64,000 nucleotides of DNA, taken from positions 1,984,001-2,048,000 of the forward strand of contig NZ_FTNO01000001.1 of NCBI RefSeq assembly GCF_900156425.1, written 5' to 3'. A model generated the notes under the pieces. The model saw nothing but the letters and a program-made list of their open reading frames with translations, did not search any database and had not been told where the DNA came from. The DNA is from Haladaptatus litoreus (lineage in GTDB: Archaea; Halobacteriota; Halobacteria; Halobacteriales; Haladaptataceae). Position numbers and translations under genes: made by a program. This document shows positions 17,107 to 27,408 of this stretch, piece by piece. Positions within the stretch are counted from its first letter, which is position 1. Each line of letters starts with the position of its first letter.

Positions 17107-17271
17107 CCGTCTCGGGGGCGGGCGTACCGCCTTCGACCGAGTAGTTTCACCCCGCTCTCAGTTGTGTTCTTTACTATTTTGCATTACCATCCCATATTCA
17201 AGCAAAGTTTTTGTAATAATACCATTTTATACGCTCATAAGTTATAAATGAGGGACGTTACTTTTCACGGT

Positions 17272-18645
17272 ATGGCATATCCACACAGCCCACTGGTTGC
17301 TTTCGTAGTTGGATTGGTGGCAGTCATTCTGTTGCTCGTCTACTGGGATTTACCGGCGTTCATCGGCCTCGTCATCGCGACGTTCGTCGTCGGTCTCGTC
17401 GCGCCGCAAGTCGCGTTCGGAAATATCGCGTCGGAAACCGCGGCCGCGTTCGGCGAGGGGATGACGGGAATTGGAATCCCCATCCTGATGGCGGCAGTCA
17501 TCGGGAAGTCGATGATGGGAAGTGGGGCGGCCGAACGAATCGTTCGCGGTTTTCGCGGGTTGACCGGGTCGGAAGGGTCGGTGTTCGCATTGTGGGGCAG
17601 TAGTTCCTTCTTGGCCATTCCGGTGTTCTTCGACAACGTGTTCTATCTGATGGCACCGCTCGCGCGCTCGATGCGCGCTCGCGTCGGGAAAAACTACGCC
17701 TTGTACCTCGTCGTCGTCGGCGCGGGTGCGGCAACGACGCACGTCTTCGTTCCCCCGACGCCGGGACCGCTGGCGGTGGCCGACGAAATCGGCGTCAATC
17801 TGGGAATGACCATCATCGTCGGACTCATCGTGGCGATTCCCTCCGCCCTCGTCGCCGGGATTTTCTACGGCCGGTGGATAAACGCTCGACTGGACATCCC
17901 GCTTCGCGATTCCATGGACACGAGCGGCGCGGAACTCGAAGATATCGCTCACCGCTCGACGAACGAACTGCCGGGCATGTTCGAGGCCAGTCTTCCGATT
18001 CTGCTTGCGGTCGTCCTCGTCGCGTCGAACACGATCGTAGACACGTTCCTCCCGGAAGATGCCCCTATCGGTTCCGTCACCAGTTTCCTCGGCGACCCGA
18101 ATTTCGCGCTCACGATGGCGGCTATCGCCGCCGCGCTGACTTTCCGACGAATGCGTGCGATGAGCGATGAACAGTGGTCCGACGAACTGACGGAGTCGCT
18201 GAAATCCGGCGGCAACATCGCGGCCATCACCGCCGCTGGCGGCGCGTTCGGTGCGATGCTCGCTGCGGCTGGAATCGGTGATTACATCGCCGACGCACTC
18301 GCCGGATTAGGTATCGGGCTGCTCGTCACCGCGTGGCTCATCGCCGCCGCGGTTCGTATCGCACAGGGGTCGGCGACAGTCGCCATGCTCACGACGGCGG
18401 GCATCGTTTCCGGTTCTGGTCTCGTCGCCTCCCTCTCGGTTCACCCTGCCTACCTCGTCATGGCTATTGGCGCGGGTGGCAACATCTTCTCGTGGTACAA
18501 CGACAGCGGATTCTGGCTCGTTAAGGAAATCGGCGGCCTCACGCAGGCGGAGACGCTGAAGACGTGGACGGCGCTGACGACAATCATCTCCGTCACGGGG
18601 CTCATCACCGTCCTGATCGCCTCGACGCTGGTTCCCCTGACCTAA
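17272..18645 (+). CDS. GntP-family permease
   Basis: 457-aa polytopic membrane protein with about 12 hydrophobic segments. It has family features such as [20 protein letters not shown], the [16 protein letters not shown] segment, [17 protein letters not shown], and a C-terminal [18 protein letters not shown]. GntP transporters take up gluconate or related hydroxy-acids with protons. The ATG at 17272 is chosen over 17248, since AT-rich boxes (TTTTATACGC, GTTATAAATG) lie just upstream and suit a nearly leaderless start. No sugar-acid catabolic gene is adjacent, so the substrate stays open. Confidence 0.88.
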   Translation: MAYPHSPLVAFVVGLVAVILLLVYWDLPAFIGLVIATFVVGLVAPQVAFGNIASETAAAFGEGMTGIGIPILMAAVIGKSMMGSGAAERIVRGFRGLTGSEGSVFALWGSSSFLAIPVFFDNVFYLMAPLARSMRARVGKNYALYLVVVGAGAATTHVFVPPTPGPLAVADEIGVNLGMTIIVGLIVAIPSALVAGIFYGRWINARLDIPLRDSMDTSGAELEDIAHRSTNELPGMFEASLPILLAVVLVASNTIVDTFLPEDAPIGSVTSFLGDPNFALTMAAIAAALTFRRMRAMSDEQWSDELTESLKSGGNIAAITAAGGAFGAMLAAAGIGDYIADALAGLGIGLLVTAWLIAAAVRIAQGSATVAMLTTAGIVSGSGLVASLSVHPAYLVMAIGAGGNIFSWYNDSGFWLVKEIGGLTQAETLKTWTALTTIISVTGLITVLIASTLVPLT

Positions 18646-18686
18646 CAGCGCAATTCTTACACCGCCACCGTGGCAACGACGCGGTA

Positions 18687-20159
18687 ATGGAACGAGATAT
18701 TTTCGAACTCCGCGCCCAAGATGGGGCGGGACGAATCGGGGAACTCACCGTCCCGCGCGCTGGCGTGACGGTCGAAACCCCTGCACTTTTGCCGGTCGTG
18801 AACCCGCACGTGATAACGGTCGAGCCGTCCCGACTCCAATCCGAGTTCGGCGCGGAAATCCTCATCACGAACTCCTACATCCTCTACAAGAGCGACGAGT
18901 TCCGCGAGGAAGCACTGGATGACGGACTGCACGAACTGCTCGATTTCGACGGTGCAATCATGACCGACTCCGGGTCGTTCCAACTCGCAGAGTACGGCGA
19001 AATCAGCGTGACGACCGAAGAAATCCTTCAGTTCCAACACGATGTTGGTTCGGATATCGGAACGCCCGTGGACATTCCGACGCCACCCGACGTAGACCGC
19101 GAACAGGCCGAGGAAGAACTGGCCACGACGCAGGAACGCCTCGAACTGGCCGAAACCGTCGATGTCGGCGACATGCTCGTCAATGCACCAGTGCAGGGTT
19201 CGACCTACCCCGATTTGCGGGAGGCGGCGGGAAAACACGCCTACGGAACCACGCTGGATGTATTCCCCGTTGGTGCAGTCGTCCCCCTGATGAACGAGTA
19301 CCGCTACGGCGACATGGTGGACATGGTCGCCGGAGCGAAACGCGGGCTGGGCGCGGACGCCCCGGTTCACCTGTTCGGCGCGGGCCATCCCATGATGTTC
19401 GCGCTGGCGGTCGCCATGGGCTGTGACCTGTTCGATTCGGCGGCCTACGCGCTGTACGCCCGCGACGACCGCTATCTGACGGTTCGCGGAACCGAGCAGT
19501 TGGACGACCTCGAATATTTCCCGTGTTCGTGTCCCATTTGCGCGAACAACACGCCCGACGAAATCCGACAGTTGGGCGACCGAGAGCGCGAGGAACAACT
19601 CGCGGAGCACAACCTCCACGTCACCTACGAGGAGATTCGCACCATCAAGCAGGCGATTCGGTCGGGCAATCTGCTCGAACTGGTCGAAAACCGCGCCCGC
19701 GCTCATCCAGCCATGTTGGACGGCTACCGCGCGCTGGTCGAACATTCGGACCAACTCGAACGCGCCGACCCCGCCTCCAAAGGTACCTTCTTCTACCTCT
19801 CCAGCGAGAGTGCGTACCGACCCGAAGTCGTGCGCCACCACGAGCGCCTGTCGCGCCTGAATCCAGACGGGAGAGTTCTCCTGACGGAGGGCAACCCGAG
19901 CAGTCGCTACGACGAATCGTGGAACGTCGTCCCGCCGTTCGGCCCGTTCCCCCGTGCGCTCTCCGAGACGTATCCTCTGACCGCGGAGGTTCCCGACCGA
20001 ATGGACACGGACGCATTCGAAATGGCGGCCCGCGGCGTGGTTCGACTGGTCGAGGAGAACCCCGAAACCGAGTTCACGCTGGCCCACCGCGGGTGGCCCG
20101 AATCGGCGGTGAAACTGATTCCGGAGTCGGTTCATCTGGTCGATTTAGACGACGTGTAA
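18687..20159 (+). CDS. tgtA: archaeosine tRNA-guanine transglycosylase (TgtA)
   Basis: Replaces guanine 15 in the tRNA D loop with preQ0, the committed step toward archaeosine. The 490-aa protein starts [20 protein letters not shown] and carries the catalytic-Asp motif [47 protein letters not shown] and the zinc site CSCPICANN. The C-terminal region after the TIM barrel matches the extended archaeal form. A TATA-like TTCTTACA lies about 30 nt before the ATG. ArcS is not adjacent. MptA, which feeds the preQ0 pathway, is encoded at the window's end. Confidence 0.95.
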   Translation: MERDIFELRAQDGAGRIGELTVPRAGVTVETPALLPVVNPHVITVEPSRLQSEFGAEILITNSYILYKSDEFREEALDDGLHELLDFDGAIMTDSGSFQLAEYGEISVTTEEILQFQHDVGSDIGTPVDIPTPPDVDREQAEEELATTQERLELAETVDVGDMLVNAPVQGSTYPDLREAAGKHAYGTTLDVFPVGAVVPLMNEYRYGDMVDMVAGAKRGLGADAPVHLFGAGHPMMFALAVAMGCDLFDSAAYALYARDDRYLTVRGTEQLDDLEYFPCSCPICANNTPDEIRQLGDREREEQLAEHNLHVTYEEIRTIKQAIRSGNLLELVENRARAHPAMLDGYRALVEHSDQLERADPASKGTFFYLSSESAYRPEVVRHHERLSRLNPDGRVLLTEGNPSSRYDESWNVVPPFGPFPRALSETYPLTAEVPDRMDTDAFEMAARGVVRLVEENPETEFTLAHRGWPESAVKLIPESVHLVDLDDV

Positions 20160-20281
20160 GAGACGGCCTGAGAAAATCTGTCCATTTGCTTTTCCAATTG
20201 GTTTGTGGGTTTTTGAGAATAGACTGGTTGTGAAGACAATGTGGTTGCAAATCACGACTGTAAGCCACGGCCAAATCAGCA

Positions 20282-20596
20282 GGCGGGCGAGTGCGCCGCA
20301 CTCGCCCGCCAAGTGACTGGACGAACTAGTCACAGCTTTCGGAAGGACGAATTTCCACCGAAAGCGGCTGATTGGCTTTGGATTGGGCGGGCAGGCCGCT
20401 GGCCTGCCCGCCCTGCGGTTGGGTCGTTTCAAAATCGCGGAGCGATTTTGAAGCTCGGAAGAGCTTGCCTCTTCCAGTGGGAACGGGCGACCGAACGAGC
20501 AGACCGAATGCGGCGCGAAGCGCCGCTGAGAGGAGAGTAAGGGCGGGCCGGGGAAAATCGGAGGTTCTCTGGGCCGCGAAAGACGGAGTCTTTCGC
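20282..20596. repeat. array of eight hairpins in the tgtA-rnhB spacer
   Basis: The 585-nt spacer (20160-20744) has no credible gene but holds a run of inverted repeats: 20282-20294/20298-20310 (13 bp), 20313-20318/20328-20333 (6 bp), 20335-20342/20358-20365 (8 bp), 20385-20397/20401-20413 (13 bp), 20428-20438/20442-20452 (11 bp), 20457-20463/20469-20475 (7 bp), 20510-20516/20520-20526 (7 bp) and 20576-20584/20588-20596 (9 bp). Five have 3-nt loops (GCC, GCT, GGA, GAA, GGA). This density is far beyond a single terminator. The rest of the spacer shows nothing recognisable. Confidence 0.85.
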
Positions 20597-20744
20597 AGGC
20601 GTGGCCTACGACTCGTGATTTCTATCACACCAGTCTTGTCACTGATTCTGTCACGCTGTCGGCTCAAAGCTCCAGAAGCGTAGCAACCATCACATCCCAT
20701 CCAAATCAGAAACGCCCATGTAACGCCCCGCCAACCCTCCAATC

Positions 20745-21383
20745 GTGTTCGGGGTAGACGAAGCGGGTAGAGGTCCAGTGTTAGGGTCGATGTTCGCCGC
20801 GGCAGTCGTGATTGAGGACGTGGACGACCTCCCGTCGGGAATCGGCGATTCGAAAACGCTCTCGCCGGAGCGCCGAGAGGCGTTCGCGGAGCAGTTCCGG
20901 GAAGACGACACAATCGAAATCGGCTTGGCCGAAATCCCGACGAATCGAATCGACGACCCGGAAACGGACATGAACACCCTAACTGTCGAAGCCCACGCTG
21001 AGGCGATTTTACAGGTCGCGGAAGACGATGCGCAGGGAATCGTGGACGCCTGCGACACCAGCGAATCGCGGTTCGCGCGGCGGGTCACCGAGGAAATAGC
21101 CTATCCCGTCGAAATCACGGCGGAGCACGGCGCGGACGAAACCCACGCAATCGTCGGCGCGGCCAGCATCGTCGCCAAAGTCGAACGGGACGCCCACGTC
21201 GCCGAACTCGCCGAAAAACACGGCGAGGTCGGAAGCGGCTACCCCAGCGACCCGAAAACACGGGCGTTTCTCCGCGACTACGTCGAATCCCACGGCGAAC
21301 TGCCGGATTGTGCGCGCGCCTCGTGGCAGACCAGCAAGGACGCGCTGTCGGCTCGCGAGCAGTCCGCGCTCGACCAGTTCTGA
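20745..21383 (+). CDS. rnhB: ribonuclease HII (RnhB)
   Basis: Cleaves RNA in RNA-DNA hybrids and removes misincorporated ribonucleotides. 212 aa with the N-terminal GVDEAGRGPVLGSM (first Asp and Glu of the active site), the Asp in VEAHAEAILQVAEDDAQGIVD region, and the HAIVGAASIVAKVERD motif with the last catalytic Asp. The start is a GTG at 20745, which puts the DEAGRG motif at the usual distance from the N-terminus. No ATG with homology lies upstream. Confidence 0.94.
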   Translation: MFGVDEAGRGPVLGSMFAAAVVIEDVDDLPSGIGDSKTLSPERREAFAEQFREDDTIEIGLAEIPTNRIDDPETDMNTLTVEAHAEAILQVAEDDAQGIVDACDTSESRFARRVTEEIAYPVEITAEHGADETHAIVGAASIVAKVERDAHVAELAEKHGEVGSGYPSDPKTRAFLRDYVESHGELPDCARASWQTSKDALSAREQSALDQF

Positions 21384-21476
21384 GGTTTGTTTTTTCGAAA
21401 CATCGTGACCGAGCGCGACGGCTCAAGGTCAGTGGAGAAACAGCAGAAAACCGAATCGTAAAACGCAGTTGTCCGG

Positions 21477-23042
21477 TTATTTGTTCGTCAGCAGATAGCG
21501 CAGGATGTCACCGTAGGCCGGACGGGTGATGAGCACCCCGATGAGCACGCCGAGGATGGTGATGATGGCGAACCCTTGGAGGTCGCCGAGCGAGAGCACT
21601 GCCAGCGGGCTCATGGCGATGATGGTCGTCGCGGCGGCGGCCCCGATGACCCAGAACGCCTTGCGGAAGCGCGATTGGAAGACGCGCGAGGAATGGACGT
21701 TCCCCTCGCTCATCACCTCGTCGGCGATGATGATGAGGTCGTCCACCCCGGTTCCGATGACGGCGATGAATCCCGCGATGTGCGACAGGTCGAGCGGTAA
21801 CTCGATTGCCGCCGCGATTCCGAGGAGGATGACTACCTCGGAGAGCGCGGTGACTATCATCGGGAGCGCGACTTTCGGTTTTCCGTACCGGAGGAACACC
21901 GTGCCGCTCACGGCCAGCACCGCGGCGATACCCGCGACGAGCGAGTACATCTTGAACTCCGTGGCGAGGCTCGGCGCGAGGTAGGTGGTTGTCCCTGCCT
22001 GCGTGTCGAGGGCCGCCGGGAGCGCACCAGCGCGGAGGTTAATTTGCAGTTGGCGAGCGTCGGACATGTTCGTGGTCAGCATCCGGAACGTGGGTTGCTG
22101 TTGGAACTCGCCGTTTCGGATGGACGGTGCAAGGTCGGAACCCATGTTCGCGCCGTAGACGACGTCGCCGTCTACGACCGTGTAGAGACAGTAGCCACCT
22201 TCACTTTCGGGTGCTCCCGAGTTCGCATAGTTACAGGCACCAATCCCCTGACTGCTCGTGAATCCTCGTTCGTTCATCACGCGGACGAATCGCTCCGCAG
22301 ATTGGTCGTTGAGGGAAACGGAGACGAACGCACTGTCGCTACCGGGATCTTGTTCCGCTTGGCCGATGCTCGTAAAGGAATCCTGCGTGAGCACCGTCGT
22401 GTTGTTGTAGCTACCGTTGCCAGTCGGGTAGTGTGCGACGACAGTCACTTTGCCGCGTTCGGTGACCAAGTCGTTCATCTCCGACTGGTTCGTGTTCGGC
22501 ATCTCGATTTGGATGAAGTGGTCGCCGGACGAGGTTACCTCTTGAACGCGACCACCGGCAAGCCCGGACTCCGAAATCTTGTCTTGCAAGGTGCGAACGA
22601 TTTCGTCGCGTGTTTGCTGGGTCACGCCGTCACGAACCGTTCCGTGTTCGATACCCGCTTCGTCGAGCGCGGATTCCAGTTGGTTCACCGTGACGTTGTT
22701 CGTGAGCACTTCGACGGTGATACCCTCTTGGCTCTGGCGAATCATCACGTCGCTCTGCTCTGCGTTGGCGATGTTTCCGGCGACGGCTTTCTGAATCTCG
22801 GATTCGCTCGTTCCGTTCGAAAGCTGAACGTCCTCGGCGGTGACGCCGTGAACCGGCGCTCGGATTCGCGTTCCGCCCGCCAGTTCGAGCCCGTATTCTA
22901 AGTTGGTCGGGCCGTCGTCCGTCGCTAGCGCCTCGTTTTGACTACCACCGGAAATGGTTCCCTGCGGTGCAAACAGCGCGACTGCGCTTCCCAGCAGGAG
23001 GACGACGAGGAAGATGACTCGCCACTGTTCTCGAAGACTCAT
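21477..23042 (-). CDS. secD: protein-export membrane protein SecD
   Basis: 521 aa. One N-terminal membrane helix (about 8-28), a large external domain, then five C-terminal helices. Family motifs include LEYGLELAGGTRIRAPV (the D1-type motif near the first helix) and the RND-like segment IAGFIAVIGTGVDDLIIIAD in helix 4. SecDF assists the Sec translocon, probably using an ion gradient to aid substrate release outside. It overlaps secF by 4 nt and is co-transcribed with it, in the order usual in archaea (secF then secD). Confidence 0.95.
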   Translation of the reverse strand: MSLREQWRVIFLVVLLLGSAVALFAPQGTISGGSQNEALATDDGPTNLEYGLELAGGTRIRAPVHGVTAEDVQLSNGTSESEIQKAVAGNIANAEQSDVMIRQSQEGITVEVLTNNVTVNQLESALDEAGIEHGTVRDGVTQQTRDEIVRTLQDKISESGLAGGRVQEVTSSGDHFIQIEMPNTNQSEMNDLVTERGKVTVVAHYPTGNGSYNNTTVLTQDSFTSIGQAEQDPGSDSAFVSVSLNDQSAERFVRVMNERGFTSSQGIGACNYANSGAPESEGGYCLYTVVDGDVVYGANMGSDLAPSIRNGEFQQQPTFRMLTTNMSDARQLQINLRAGALPAALDTQAGTTTYLAPSLATEFKMYSLVAGIAAVLAVSGTVFLRYGKPKVALPMIVTALSEVVILLGIAAAIELPLDLSHIAGFIAVIGTGVDDLIIIADEVMSEGNVHSSRVFQSRFRKAFWVIGAAAATTIIAMSPLAVLSLGDLQGFAIITILGVLIGVLITRPAYGDILRYLLTNK

Positions 23043-23893
23043 CGTGCTATCCCCTCGTATTTGTACCAGCGAAGGAGGCTCAAGTTGAGCATGTACGTGT
23101 TCATCAGGTCAGTTGCCAGCCCCAGCACGAGCACCACGCCGATGGACGTGAGCAGGTCGATGCCGAAGAAGAACGCCACGAGCGCCATCACGGTCATCGC
23201 CGAAATGGAGGTGAGCGTCATCGTCACACCGGTTCGCATCGCGCGGTAGGTGCTCTCGTAGAAGTCACCCGACCGCCGCAGGATGTGATTGTTGAGTAGG
23301 ATGTCGGAGTCCACGCTGTAACCGATGAGCATCAGTAGTGCCGCGACGGTACCTAACGAGAGTTTGATACCGAAGATGTTCATCAGTGCGAGCGGAATCA
23401 CGATGTCACTGAACGCCGAAATGACGATTGCGATGGACGGGACGAACGTCCGAAACATGAGAAAGACGAGGATGCTCATGCCCACGAACGCGGCGACGAG
23501 GCCGTACAGCGCGAGTTGCTGTGAATTAGCGCCGAAGCTAGCCGAGGTGCTTTGTACTGAAGTCACCTCGTAACCCTGCTGTTGGGCTTGCGATTCGAGC
23601 GCCTGCGTGTTCGTCTCTTGGAACGTTACGATGTAGACGTTGTCCGCCGATTGGGCGGGTGCAATCGAGACGGGATTCAACGACTGTTCTATCTCCGCTT
23701 GCGATGCAGTCGCCTGAATACGCATCTCGGTTCCGCCCGTGAACTCGATGCCGGGCGTCACCGGCGCGCCAGTGGTCAACCACCATCCGGCGAGCACGAG
23801 GAGGGCCAGCACGAGAACGGCGAGCGGCACCGCCGCGAGTTGCCGGTTCGAGTACCGGGTGTAATCGACCTCCGGTACTTGAAACTCTACCAT
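23039..23893 (-). CDS. secF: protein-export membrane protein SecF
   Basis: 284 aa with an N-terminal helix, the conserved PGIEFTGGTEMRIQ motif just after it, an external domain, and five further helices that include LMLIGYSVDSDILLNNHILR, the family signature in helix 4. It partners with SecD in the membrane. First gene of the secFD operon; the start of secD overlaps its stop. The N-terminus MVEFQVPEVDYTRYSNRQ is a normal haloarchaeal SecF start. Confidence 0.95.
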   Translation of the reverse strand: MVEFQVPEVDYTRYSNRQLAAVPLAVLVLALLVLAGWWLTTGAPVTPGIEFTGGTEMRIQATASQAEIEQSLNPVSIAPAQSADNVYIVTFQETNTQALESQAQQQGYEVTSVQSTSASFGANSQQLALYGLVAAFVGMSILVFLMFRTFVPSIAIVISAFSDIVIPLALMNIFGIKLSLGTVAALLMLIGYSVDSDILLNNHILRRSGDFYESTYRAMRTGVTMTLTSISAMTVMALVAFFFGIDLLTSIGVVLVLGLATDLMNTYMLNLSLLRWYKYEGIAR

Positions 23894-24061
23894 GATGGGG
23901 GAGTGCGTGATGGCCCTGAATAAGCCTTCTTAATTACTGTGGCCAGAGGTGTCGCGTGAAAACGGAAAGAGTGAGAATCGAAAGGACGCGGAAATCGAAC
24001 TCGTGTGAAATCCACCAAACCCGCGAAAACCGATATACGTCCTCACGCCCTATTTGGTCGT

Positions 24062-24403
24062 ATGACGACCAAAGCGGCCGTACCGGCGGGCGAGACGGCG
24101 ACCCGGGTCGCCGTCTCGTACCCCGAAGACCTGAGCAGTTGGGGCGAGTTCCAACTCAACGAGCGTCCGTTTCGCGCCTACCTCAGGAAGACGAAGGGCG
24201 AGGTTCACGAGGGCGACGTATGGGAAGAATTCCTCGACGTTGGCTGTTGTGGCGACACGTTGGACGTTCCGCTCCGCGTCGAATCGGTTGAGGGCGGCGA
24301 CAGAATGGGAGACGAAACCGAAATCGTCTACGAGGTTCGAGAGGCCTGCGGCATTCGAGGAGGGTGGTTAGTTCAGAGCGCAGACGGGCCGACTGACTTT
24401 TAG
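24062..24403 (+). CDS. conserved-looking small acidic protein, function unknown
   Basis: 113 aa, starting MTTKAAVPAGETATRVAVSY. It has no membrane helix. A central block has a CC pair (DVGCCGDTLDVPLRV) and another Cys in REACGIRGGWLVQ, which could bind a metal together, though no classical zinc motif is formed. It lies alone between secFD and a PfkB kinase, convergent with the kinase and overlapping its stop by 4 nt. I do not recognise a family. Confidence 0.7.
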   Translation: MTTKAAVPAGETATRVAVSYPEDLSSWGEFQLNERPFRAYLRKTKGEVHEGDVWEEFLDVGCCGDTLDVPLRVESVEGGDRMGDETEIVYEVREACGIRGGWLVQSADGPTDF

Positions 24404-25308
24404 CCCTGCTTAGCATCGCCGGAAAACTGTTCGTCGAGGAATCGTCCGACGAGCTCTTTCGTCGGCGCGGTACGAGCACCGGGTGCCATCGACGCGAGCG
24501 CACCGCAAGCGTTGGCGAACTCCAACGCCCGTTCGTAATCCGCTGAATCGAGGAACGTGGTGATGAATCCCGCGGCGAAGGCGTCACCTGCACCGGTCGT
24601 GTCCACTGATTTGACGCCGAATCCGGGGTGGGTGTACACTCCTTTCGTCGTGTCCACGCGCGCGCCGTCGCTTCCGTGTTTGATGACGACGACGCGGCCG
24701 TGAAGTTCCGACGACGGATGTTCTAAATCCTCGTCCAGCAGGGTTTTCGCCTCGCGGTCGTTCAAAAAAACGATGTCCGAGTAGGCGAGCGCCCGCGAAA
24801 AATCCCGGTCGGTGAGTCTGCGCCCCGGGTCGAAACTGACTGGAACTCCCGCTTCGGTCGCAATTCGAGCAAGTTCCGCCGCGCTGTCGGGGCGTTGGCT
24901 GGTCAGATGGAGATGTTCCGCGTTTTGGACGTATGCTTCGTTCACGTCGTCCGGCGAAACCGCTTCGTTCGCGCCATCGTTGCCGAGCACCATCAGTTCG
25001 CCCGCTTCGTCCACGATGAGGTACTTCGTCGTCGTTTCTTTCCCCTCGACTTCGAGGACGTGTTCACAGTCTACCCCCTCCGCTTTCAGTTCCCGACGGA
25101 CGAGCAACCCGTGTTCGTCGGTGCCGACGCTCCCGACGAGTCCTGTAGAAACGTCCATTCTCGACAGGGCGACAGAGACGTTTGCGGCGCTTCCACCCCC
25201 AGAGCGTCGTTGGGACGTGATGCGCGCCTCGCCGTCGGGAACGGGGAGGGCGTCCACCCGAAGCGTCACGTCCCAGTTGACGTGGCCAGCAGTTACGACT
25301 CGAACCAA
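24400..25308 (-). CDS. PfkB-family sugar or nucleoside kinase
   Basis: 302 aa. The two PfkB signatures are clear: GGGSAANVSVALSRM near the N-terminus, and DTTGAGDAFAAGFITTFLD near residue 250, where the Asp of GAGD is the catalytic base. Candidate substrates in the family include ribose, ribose-1-phosphate, nucleosides and fructose. The nearby ribose-1,5-bisphosphate isomerase-like gene and deoC make a role as ribose-1-phosphate or nucleoside kinase attractive, but this is inference from context. Convergent 4-nt overlap with the small gene at 24062. Confidence 0.85.
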   Translation of the reverse strand: MVRVVTAGHVNWDVTLRVDALPVPDGEARITSQRRSGGGSAANVSVALSRMDVSTGLVGSVGTDEHGLLVRRELKAEGVDCEHVLEVEGKETTTKYLIVDEAGELMVLGNDGANEAVSPDDVNEAYVQNAEHLHLTSQRPDSAAELARIATEAGVPVSFDPGRRLTDRDFSRALAYSDIVFLNDREAKTLLDEDLEHPSSELHGRVVVIKHGSDGARVDTTKGVYTHPGFGVKSVDTTGAGDAFAAGFITTFLDSADYERALEFANACGALASMAPGARTAPTKELVGRFLDEQFSGDAKQG

Positions 25309-25401
25309 AGTAGTTCCCCCTCGCGGTTCGTGGACGGCATACTGTTCCGATAGACGGTACTAGTAAAAAATCCTGATGATTGTGCCGGAATCCGCAGATT
25401 G

Positions 25402-26214
25402 CTATCCCGTGATAGCGAACAGAATGAGGTTGTGCGCTCCCGGCCCCAAACCGACCGCGGCGACGACGCCGAGCAGCAGATACCCTTCCGCCGGTTCGTC
25501 CGCGACGTAATCCGCGAACAGAATCACGACGAACTCCGCGATGGCCAGTTTCACGATGATAAACAACCACCCGACGCCGATAGCGTCGGCGGTCGGCAAC
25601 ACTTCCGCAAATTCGAGGATAGCGCGGGAGACGGGCGTTCGCTCACCGAAGTTGAGAACGTCGATACCGACCGCGGTCGAGACGGAATCGACCGCATGGC
25701 CGAACAGGGTGAGGACACCGACCGCGCCGGTGATGACGGCGACGTGGGGGTAGAAGAACTGCGTTCCGGCCCAGAGCAGGCCGGTCAGCACCACGGCGAC
25801 GACGAGGGCGACGAAAGGCCAAAAGAGGCGAAGGCTATCGTTTTGAATCCCGTACCAGAGCGCCACGGCGACGACGAGCAGAATACCCGCAACACCGACT
25901 CCTGCGAGCGTCTGCGGAACCGAATTTCTTCGCCGTTGGAGCGAAAACAGCCAGACGAGCCCGGCGACGACGAACGTCGTGAGATACACCGAGGGCGTTC
26001 CGAGCAGGGGTGCGAGGCTTTTCGGAACGAACTGGACTTGATAGAGCGCGTGGAGTCCTGCTCCGACGACCATCCACGGGGCGAGTGCGACGACTGTCCG
26101 TTCCGAAATGGTCGGTTTCACGCGCCAGAGTGCCCACGCGACGGAACCGACCGCCAATAAAAGTGGGAGAAGATAAACCAGCGATGGGAGTGCAAATCCT
26201 TCCGGCAGTACCAT
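25402..26214 (-). CDS. DUF63 family membrane protein
   Basis: 270 aa with about seven hydrophobic helices and short loops. The opening LPEGFALPSLVYLLPLLLAV, AGLHALYQVQFVPKSLAPLLG, VYLTTFVVAGLVWLF and the C-terminal VGLGPGAHNLILFAITG match the archaeal DUF63 family. No catalytic motif is known. It lies in the same orientation as the PfkB kinase and the isomerase-like gene (spaces of about 90 nt), which suggests a shared transcript and perhaps a transport or scaffold role in the same process. Confidence 0.85.
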   Translation of the reverse strand: MVLPEGFALPSLVYLLPLLLAVGSVAWALWRVKPTISERTVVALAPWMVVGAGLHALYQVQFVPKSLAPLLGTPSVYLTTFVVAGLVWLFSLQRRRNSVPQTLAGVGVAGILLVVAVALWYGIQNDSLRLFWPFVALVVAVVLTGLLWAGTQFFYPHVAVITGAVGVLTLFGHAVDSVSTAVGIDVLNFGERTPVSRAILEFAEVLPTADAIGVGWLFIIVKLAIAEFVVILFADYVADEPAEGYLLLGVVAAVGLGPGAHNLILFAITG

Positions 26215-26305
26215 ACTCCGACAGGTGAACGGAGGTATGGAAAGGTTTGCGGTCTGTCTGCAAGACCCGTGATAGCTTAACGACGGTGACCAGTTCGGTG
26301 CCGAC

Positions 26306-27259
26306 CTATCGCTCCCACGGTTCGCTGGCGTGGTAGTCGCCGAACAACTCGCGCATCAGCGTCACGACGCTTTCGGGCGGGAACTGGCCGCGCTCCGTGA
26401 CGATGGCGTCCACGTACCGCGGCGGCGTCACGTCGAACGCCGGGTTTTCGACGGTTACGTCACCGATTTCTTCGCGTTCGTCGTCCGGCAGAATTTCCGC
26501 CTCGTCCCGCATCTCGATTTCGACGGTGTGGCCCGTCATCGTCCCCGGATGGAATTTCAGGGTTTGCGCCGCGACCATGATGGGAACGCCGCGTTCGCGG
26601 GCGTTGACCGCCAGTCCGGAGGTGCCGACTTTGTTGATAACACTGCCATCCGCGGCAATCGAATCCGCTCCGACGAGGACGTGGTCGGTGTCGTCCAGAT
26701 ACCGGCGGGCCGCGTTGTCAACGATGAGCGTGACCGGAACGTCCCAGTCACGGAGTTGCTTCGCGGTGATGTGGCCCTGCTTCCGCGGGCGCGTCTCCTT
26801 GACGATAGCGCTGATTTCCTTGCCATCTTCTAGGGCGTGGCGAACGCAGGAGAGGGCGTCAGTCGAATGGCAGTGCGTCATGATGGTGTCGCCGTCTCGC
26901 AGGCGGTTCGCCCCGATTTGGCCGAGGTTGTCCTGCGCGTGGTCGAGTTCCCGACGGAACTCGACCACCCCCTCGATGACGCTCGCTCGGAGTTCCGAGA
27001 CAGTTTCGCCACGCATTCCGCGGAGGACGTATCGGAGGGCGTTCGGCAGACTCACCGCTGTCGGGCGGGTTTCGTGGAGTTCCCGGGCCGCGGTTCGTAT
27101 TTCCGTTCGGAACGCCTCCGGCGTTTCGGCCTCGCTCGCCTCTGCCTGTTCGCCGAGCGCCGCCGCGGCGGCGTCGGCGATTGTCGCCGCACCGCGAATC
27201 TCCATCTCGGCGATGTCGTCCGCGGCGTCGGTGACGGCGGGGTGAATGTCGCGTTCCAT
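26306..27259 (-). CDS. ribose-1,5-bisphosphate isomerase-like protein (eIF-2B/MtnA superfamily)
   Basis: 317 aa. Superfamily hallmarks are present: MTHCHSTDALSCVRHAL with the candidate catalytic Cys, ARRYLDDTDHVLVGADSIAAD with the catalytic Asp, and VINKVGTSGLAVNARERGVP. In archaea these proteins isomerise ribose-1,5-bisphosphate to ribulose-1,5-bisphosphate in nucleoside degradation; others are annotated as eIF-2B. I chose the ATG at 27259 (MERDIHPAV) over a GTG at 27265. The context with a PfkB kinase and deoC favours nucleoside catabolism. Confidence 0.85.
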   Translation of the reverse strand: MERDIHPAVTDAADDIAEMEIRGAATIADAAAAALGEQAEASEAETPEAFRTEIRTAARELHETRPTAVSLPNALRYVLRGMRGETVSELRASVIEGVVEFRRELDHAQDNLGQIGANRLRDGDTIMTHCHSTDALSCVRHALEDGKEISAIVKETRPRKQGHITAKQLRDWDVPVTLIVDNAARRYLDDTDHVLVGADSIAADGSVINKVGTSGLAVNARERGVPIMVAAQTLKFHPGTMTGHTVEIEMRDEAEILPDDEREEIGDVTVENPAFDVTPPRYVDAIVTERGQFPPESVVTLMRELFGDYHASEPWER

Positions 27260-27408
27260 ATCCACACTAGAACGTTCGGCGACAAAAAGATAGTCCGGCG
27301 GAACGTCCGTGATGGTGGCAATTACGGAAACGTCCGGAATCTCAAACTCTCGTCGTGTATTTTCGGTCGATAGCGGGATTTTTACCCTGCCGGTTCATCC
27401 GCCCCGCT

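Noticed and set aside
20282-20596. Coding region in the tgtA-rnhB spacer
   Set aside because: Frames stay open on both strands only because of GC-rich palindromes; no protein-like pattern or start signal.
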